From: Lepturacanthus savala | Taxonomy: Eukaryota > Chordata > Actinopteri > Scombriformes > Trichiuridae | DNA length: 64,000 nucleotides | Assembly (NCBI GenBank): GCA_030544235.1 | Contig: CM060466.1 | Coordinates: forward strand, 651,466 to 715,465 | Reading direction: 5' to 3' | In this document: piece by piece, positions 58,320 to 64,000 of the stretch | Position numbering within the stretch: the stretch's first letter is position 1 | Layout: each line of letters opens with the position of its first letter | Made by a program: the position numbers and the translations under genes | The notes under the pieces: model-generated | Told to the model about the DNA's origin: nothing | What the model saw: only the letters and a program-made list of their open reading frames with translations | Database searches by the model: none

Positions 58320-59000
58320 CCCCTCAACTTTGGTGCTGATAGAAACATTTAACATTTGGCTAATTTTTAGAAAACATTTTTCCAGAAATTGTCCCTGTTG
58401 ACTAGAGATGTCTGAAACATGGTCTAAACACTTTCTGTGGGTACGGTTTGTGGTGCTAGTGTTTAGTGGAATCTTTACCTTCCTCCTCCACATTCATTTT
58501 GAATGAGGTTATTTATCGTTTGCATCTCTGAAACAGAAGGTCATAGAGACTCAGGAGTGGGTGGCGCATAACCTAATTGGACCCTTCTAAACTCCAGAAT
58601 TGTTCCTGACTATCTATGACCTTCAGTTTGAGAAATGCAAGTGATTGAATAACTGCATTGAGAATCAATGTGTGGTAGTAGGTGAGAGTCCATTAAGTGC
58701 TTGTGCCAAAACGGTACTTTCAAAGTGTTTCAGAGCAGATTTTGGGCCATTTGGCGTCAACTGGTTTCACTTTTTGAAATGTTTGTCTAAAAATGTGACA
58801 AATATTAGGTTCACTAACACCACCAAACTTGACAGGGAAATGGTAGTTAAGTTCTGTAATTTCTATTTTAACCCATTTAAAATTTTACTTTGTTTCTCTC
58901 TATTCTACTTTGAGATGACTGTAATAAAGTGCAGTACAGGTTTTCTTCTTTATAAAAGAGGATGCCAGGAAACAATGAAGAGGCATGCCGCTGAGTTTTC
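58320..59000. repeat. Hairpin-bearing tandem unit, copy 4
   Basis: Element at 58424-58466; the inverted-repeat segment near 58551-58599 is in orientation B (CAGGAGTGGGTGGCGCATAA first), opposite to copies 1-3. Confidence 0.85.
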
Positions 59001-59489
59001 TTCCCTAAATTAAAACAATTTACCAAATTAAAAACTGATTAGTACATTTTCCACCTTAACCCAGGTTTAACTTTAACATCAGTAAATGTATTTTCTAAAA
59101 TGTGTTCTTTAAATCAGTACTTTTATTACAATTAAATATTCTAGTTTAATATAATGGACACCACACAATTTCTTCCCTCCAGTAATGGAATATACCAAAT
59201 TACAAACTTTATATTTTAATACTCGTTTCCCCACAATCAGAAGTTTTAAAAGAAAATTAAACAATACTGTCACTGTAATTTTTTTTTTTAGTAGGGTTTG
59301 TGTTTGTAGAGTTTTAATAGTCTTATTTTGTAAACCTTTTTTAACATGAAAGTTTTGATAATTCTGAACTAAACCTGACTCCAAAAGTTAACTCTGATCC
59401 TCACTGTTAATCCCTAAATTTAAGCCTGACCCGACACACATTTCCTTAACCTCATCCCCTCAGTTTTAATGTCTAACCTCACTCACCCC

Positions 59490-60170
59490 TCAACTTTGGT
59501 GTTGATAGAAACACTTAACATTTGGCTAATTGTTAGAAAACATTTTTCCAGAAATTGTACCCGTTGACTTCAGATGTCTGAAACATGGTCTAAACACTTT
59601 CTGTGGGTACGGTTTGTGGTGCTAGTGTTTAGTGGAATCTTTACCTTCCTCCTCCACATTCATTTTGAATGAGGTTATTTATCGTTTGCATCTCTGAAAC
59701 AGAAGGTCATAGAGACTCAGGAGTGGGTGGCGCATAACCTAATTGGACCCTTCTAAACTCCAGAATTGTTCCTGACTATCTATGACCTTCAGTTTGAGAA
59801 ATGCAAGTGATTGAATAACTGCATTGAGAATCAATGTGTGGTAGTAGGTGAGAGTCCATTAAGTGCTTGTGCCAAAACGGTACTTTCAAAGTGTTTCAGA
59901 GCAGGTTTTGGGCCATTTGGAGTCAATTGGTTTCACTTTTTGGAATGTTTGTCTAAAAATGTGACAAATGTTAGCTTCACTAACACCACCAAACTTGACA
60001 GGGAAATGGTAGTTAAGTTCTGTAATTCTTTAACCAGTTTAAAATTCTTTATTTTTGAGATGACTGTATAATTGGAGATGACTGTAATAAAGTGCAGTAC
60101 AGGTTTTCTTCAAATAAGAGGATGCCAGGAAACAATGAAGAGGCATGCCGCTGAGTTTCCTTCCCTCAAA
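59490..60170. repeat. Hairpin-bearing tandem unit, copy 5
   Basis: Element at 59590-59632; segment near 59718-59775 in orientation B. It is nearly identical to copy 4 (period about 1166 bp). Confidence 0.88.
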
Positions 60171-60654
60171 TAAAACAATTTACCAAATTAAAAACTGATT
60201 AGTACATTTTCCACCTTAACCCAGGTTTAACTTTAACATCAGTAAATATATCTTCTAAAATGTGTTTAAATCATTACTCTTCTATTGTAATTACAATGAA
60301 ATGTTGTAGTTTAATATAATATTGGAGGATGCCACAAGTTTTCTTCCCTCCAGTAATAGAACATACCACATTACAAACTTTATTTTTTATATTCATTTCC
60401 CCATAATCCAAATGTCCATGTTTGTTGTAGTTTGTTCAGGTGGAGTCTTAATACTTTGTCTGTCTTACTCTGTAAACCTTTTAACAAGACGGATAGTTTG
60501 CTTTGGTATAATAATTCTGACAAATATTAAATGTCATCCTGACCTTTTACTTAATCCCTAAATTTAAACGTCACCAGCATGGATTACTATACCCCATCCC
60601 CCCCAGGTTTAACATCTAACCCTAGCCCAAACTGACTCACCCCTCAACTTTGGT

Positions 60655-62082
60655 GTATAGCTATACTTATCAATTAAACCCGATCAGATCAGGCTAGTAC
60701 ATAAACTAAGTGCATGTGTTAGAGATATAAAGACCTGGATGTCTGTTAACTATTTGTTACTTAACCCTGATAAAACTGAACTTATTATATTAGGCCTTAA
60801 AAGTGTTAGTCTCCATGTGAGCAACTAGTAACTCTAGATAATGTGAAGATAGCCTCTAGCACCACAGTTAAAAACCTGGGACTTTTATTTGAGCCAGACT
60901 TATCATTTAAAGCTCATATTAATCCTGTAGAACAGCCTTCTTTCACCTGCGTAACATAGCTAAAATTAGAAATATCCTGTCTAAAAATGACTCTGAAAAA
61001 CGAATCCATGCGTTTATTACATCTAGTCTAGATTACTGTAACTCCCTATTAGTAGCGTGTCCTAAAAGTTCCCTAGAAAGTTTTCAGCTGGTTCAAAACG
61101 CAGCGGCTCGTTTACTAACAGGAACTAATAGAAGAGAACACATCAGCCCCATACTCCAAGCCCTTCATTGGCTTCCTGTTGAGTTCAGAATTAAATTTAA
61201 AATCCTACTCCTCACTTATAAAACCATTAATGGTATGGGCCCCTCTTATCTTAAAGATGCACTTATCCTGTACCATCCAAATAGACCACTGCGGTCTCAG
61301 AATGCAGGTCTACTGGTAGTTCCACGGGTCCATAAAAGCACAGTAGGAGCTAGAGCATTTAGTTACCAAGACCCTGTCTTATGGAACCAACTCCCAACTG
61401 ATATTAAAGAGGCCGACACAGTCTGTGCATTTAAGGTTAGACTGAAAACATTTCTGTTTCAAAAGGCCTATGGTCAGGGTAGTTAAAGGTAGACTTAAAC
61501 CCACAGTTCAGTCTAAGCTGGGGGAATGCTGGGGGAAGTACAGTCACTGAGCTCTATCATCTCTTTCTGGTACCATGTACCACTGTCATTAACAAACAGG
61601 ATCCAGTTTATACTTGGTCTTTACATCACTATTCACCCAGAGTCCTTCTCCCCACTCCCGTTCGGGGGAGTGGCTACTGTTTCAGTTCATCCGCACGAGG
61701 CCCAACGATGACGACTCCTGATGTGACTCATCGAGGCCCCTGATGAACCTACTCCTTCACCTGCCTGGTTGGACCCACCCTTCTGCCCCCACCCTACAGC
61801 ATCTCTACAGACTGAAACATCTTATAGACTATTACTTCATCATCAGATGGATGTCTGTCAGTCCTGGTTCATCTATAGCCTGTCCATCCATGGGAGTGGA
61901 TCTCTCCTTCACTGTGGTCCTCCTCGAGGTTTCTCCTTTTTCCCACTGGGTTTTGGAGTTTTTCCTTGCCGAGAAGGAGGGTCTAAGGACGGGGGATGTC
62001 TGGGTCACTTTGGACTGGATTTTGTGAAGCACTTTGAGATAACTGTTGTAAAATTGGGCTATATAAATAAAGTGAATTGATA
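60655..62082 (+). mobile_element. LINE (L2/CR1-like) 3' half inserted in a tandem unit
   Basis: Plus-strand frames give the RT C-terminal region (LDYCNSLLVACPKSSLESFQ, LQALHWLPVEFRIKFK, then an intact stretch at 61235-61486, LRSQNAGLLVVPRVHKS with WNQLPTDIKEADT), then a 3' UTR with CTCGAGGTTTCTCCTTTTTC and the tail GCTATATAAATAAAGTGAAT. Flanks AACTTTGGTG and TGATAGAAACACTTAA are adjacent in copy 5, so the insertion interrupts a tandem unit. Confidence 0.8.
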
Positions 62083-62720
62083 GAAACACTTAATATTAGG
62101 CTAATTTTTAGAAAACATTTTTCCAGAAATTGTACCCGTTGACTTCAGATGTCTGAAACATGGTCTAAACACTTTCTGTGGGTACGGTTTGTGGTGCTAG
62201 TGTTTAGTGGAATCTTTACCTTCCTCCTCCACATTCATTTTGAATGAGGTTATTTATCGTTTGGATCTCTGAAACAGAAGGTCATAGAGACTCAGGAGTG
62301 GGTGGCGCATAACCTAATTCGACTCTTCTAAACTCCAGAATTGTTCCTGACTATCTATGACCTTCAGTTTGAGAAATGCAAGTGATTGAATAACTGCATT
62401 TAGAATCAATGTGTGGTAGTAGATGGGAGTCCATTAAGTGCTTGGTTTTGGGCCATTTGGAGTCAATTGGTTTCACTTTTTGGAATGTTTGGTTAAAAAT
62501 GAGGTCAATGTTGGCTTCACTAACACCACCAAACTTGACAGGAAAATGGGTGTCAAGTTCTGTAATCCCCCCCTTTTTTAAACTTGTTTAAAATGAATTC
62601 ATTGTCTTTTCTCTCTATTCTTTGAAATGACTGTCATACATGACAGTTTTCTTCTTATAAAAGAGGATGCCAGGAAACAATGAAGAGGCATGCCGCTGAG
62701 TTTCCTTCCCTCAAATAATA
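62083..62720. repeat. Hairpin-bearing tandem unit, copy 6
   Basis: Element at 62165-62207; segment near 62294-62350 in orientation B. It is like copies 4 and 5 with a small internal deletion near 62440. Confidence 0.88.
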
Positions 62721-63920
62721 CAATTTACCAAATTAAAAACTGATTAGTACATTTTCCATCTTAACCCAGGTTTAACTTTAACATCAGTAAATATATATTT
62801 TTTAAATGTGTTCTTTAAATCATTACTCTTCTATTGTAATTACAATGAAATGTTATAGTTTAATATAATATTGGAGGATGCCACAAGTTTTTTTCCCTCC
62901 AGTAATAGAACATACCACATTACAAACTTTATTTTTTATACTCATTTCCCCATAATCCAAGTTTTAAAAGAATATGAAACAAAGCTGTAATATTGTACTA
63001 ATAGTTTTTGTCAGTGTCCATGTTTGTTGTGGTTTCTGTTCAGGTGGAGTCTTAATACTTTGTCTGTCTTACTCTGTAAACCTTTTAACATGACGGATAG
63101 TTTGCTTTGATATAATTCTGACAAACTTTAAATCTCATCCTGACATTTTACTTAATCCCTAAATTTAAACCTGATCAGCATGGATTACCATAACCTCATC
63201 CCCCAGGTTTAATGTCTAACCCGTAGAAACACTAAGTGCTTGTGCTAAACCCCAACTTTAAAATGAATTCATTCTTTTCTCTCCATTCTTTGAAATGACT
63301 CTAACCCAGTTTTCTTCTTATAAAAGAGGATGCCAGGAAACAATGAAGAGGCATGCCACTGAGTTTCCTTCCCTAAACACCATTTACCAAACTAAAAGCT
63401 GATTAGTATATACATTTGCCGCCATAATAACGGGTTAAATTTTTGTAACATGAGTCATGGATCTTCTTTAATCTGTGTTAATTGCAATGAAATGTTCTAG
63501 TTTAATATAATGGATGTCACGAGTTTTCTTCTCTCCAGTGATAAATTACAAACTTTATTTTCATACTTGTTTTTCCTATAATCCAAGTTTTAAAAGAATA
63601 TAAAACAATGCTATATCATTATTTTTATACTAATATTTCTGTCAGTGTCCATGGTTGTGGTTTGTGTATATGTGGAGTTTTAATGCTTTGTCTGGTTTTA
63701 TCATGTGTCTCAGTTTAACATGAAAATCGGTTCAGTTTGTGAAATGGAAGTGATTGAATAACTGCATTGAGAATAAATGTGTGATAGTAGGTGAGAGTCA
63801 ATTAAGTGGGAGAATCTTTATAGACTTGGGTGCAGCAGCCTGATAATAAACAACCAGGGTCGGTACATTTTTTGTAAAGATGTATCTTTATCCATCCCAA
63901 ATTCCCAGGTGGTACTCGAG
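62720..63920. repeat. Partial tandem-unit copies
   Basis: Fragments of the same unit (AGGATGCCAGGAAACAATGA at 63327-63346; CCTCCAGTAATAGAACATAC; TTTAATATAATGGATGTCAC) without the hairpin element. No gene seen. Confidence 0.7.
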
Positions 63921-63924
63921 GTAA

Positions 63925-64000
63925 AATTCTATTCACTTTATTTGTATAGCCCAATTTGACAACACAGTTATCTCAAAATGCTTCACAAAATCCAGTCCAA
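63925..64000 (-). mobile_element. Inverted LINE 3' end at the window edge
   Basis: ATTCACTTTATTTGTATAGC and GTTATCTCAAAATGCTTCAC are the reverse complement of the LINE tail at 62010-62080. The rest of this copy lies beyond the window. Confidence 0.8.

Overview
The window is nuclear DNA of a ray-finned (teleost) fish. Its genes have introns with GT-AG borders and, in one case, AT-AC borders. The proteins read as vertebrate orthologues. The filler is typical of fish: Tc1-like and hAT transposons, L2/CR1-type LINE fragments and a Penelope-like remnant. Six protein-coding genes are supported. From left to right they are saraf (-, 3' end beyond the left edge), galnt7 (-), an ASB5-type ankyrin/SOCS-box gene (-), spcs3 (+), tmem187 (+) and ndufs8 (+). 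I rebuilt exon borders by eye from splice signals, reading phase and family similarity. Every junction inside each gene is phase-consistent. The complete reading frames give 642 aa (GALNT7), 309 aa (ASB), 180 aa (SPCS3), 268 aa (TMEM187) and 210 aa (NDUFS8).

Layout: 1-1.1 kb, hAT remnant; 1.2-4.3 kb, saraf; 5.1-17.5 kb, galnt7, with a homologous exon pair and several transposons in its introns; 18.4-27.0 kb, asb5-like gene, with one intron made entirely of a 3.9-kb minisatellite; 27.0-29.1 kb, a GATC-rich minisatellite between the divergent asb5 and spcs3 starts; 29.5-32.5 kb, spcs3; 33.5-34.3 kb, tmem187 in a GC-rich island; 35.2-42.8 kb, ndufs8, whose introns are almost all tandem repeat; 42.8-50 kb, satellite, LINE, Penelope-like and LTR-like debris; 50.4-64 kb, a gene-poor block of 1.1-2.5 kb tandem units with conserved hairpins, locally inverted segments, tandem short reading frames and possible spliced noncoding exons.

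The strongest theme is tandem repetition that starts at splice sites. In saraf intron 2, galnt7 intron 14, asb5 intron 3 and ndufs8 intron 7, arrays begin exactly at an exon border. In the first three the repeat unit contains a copy of that border's own donor or acceptor, so each intron carries tens to hundreds of decoy splice signals. Other minisatellites arose inside transposons.

The genes do not form one pathway. SARAF restrains store-operated calcium entry; GALNT7 starts or extends mucin-type O-glycans in the Golgi; ASB proteins are substrate receptors of Cullin-5 ubiquitin ligases; SPCS3 belongs to signal peptidase; TMEM187 is a membrane protein of unknown role; NDUFS8 carries two iron-sulfur clusters of respiratory complex I. 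The asb5-spcs3 neighbourhood matches human 4q34, where GALNT7 also lies. The saraf, tmem187 and ndufs8 neighbours come from other human chromosomes.
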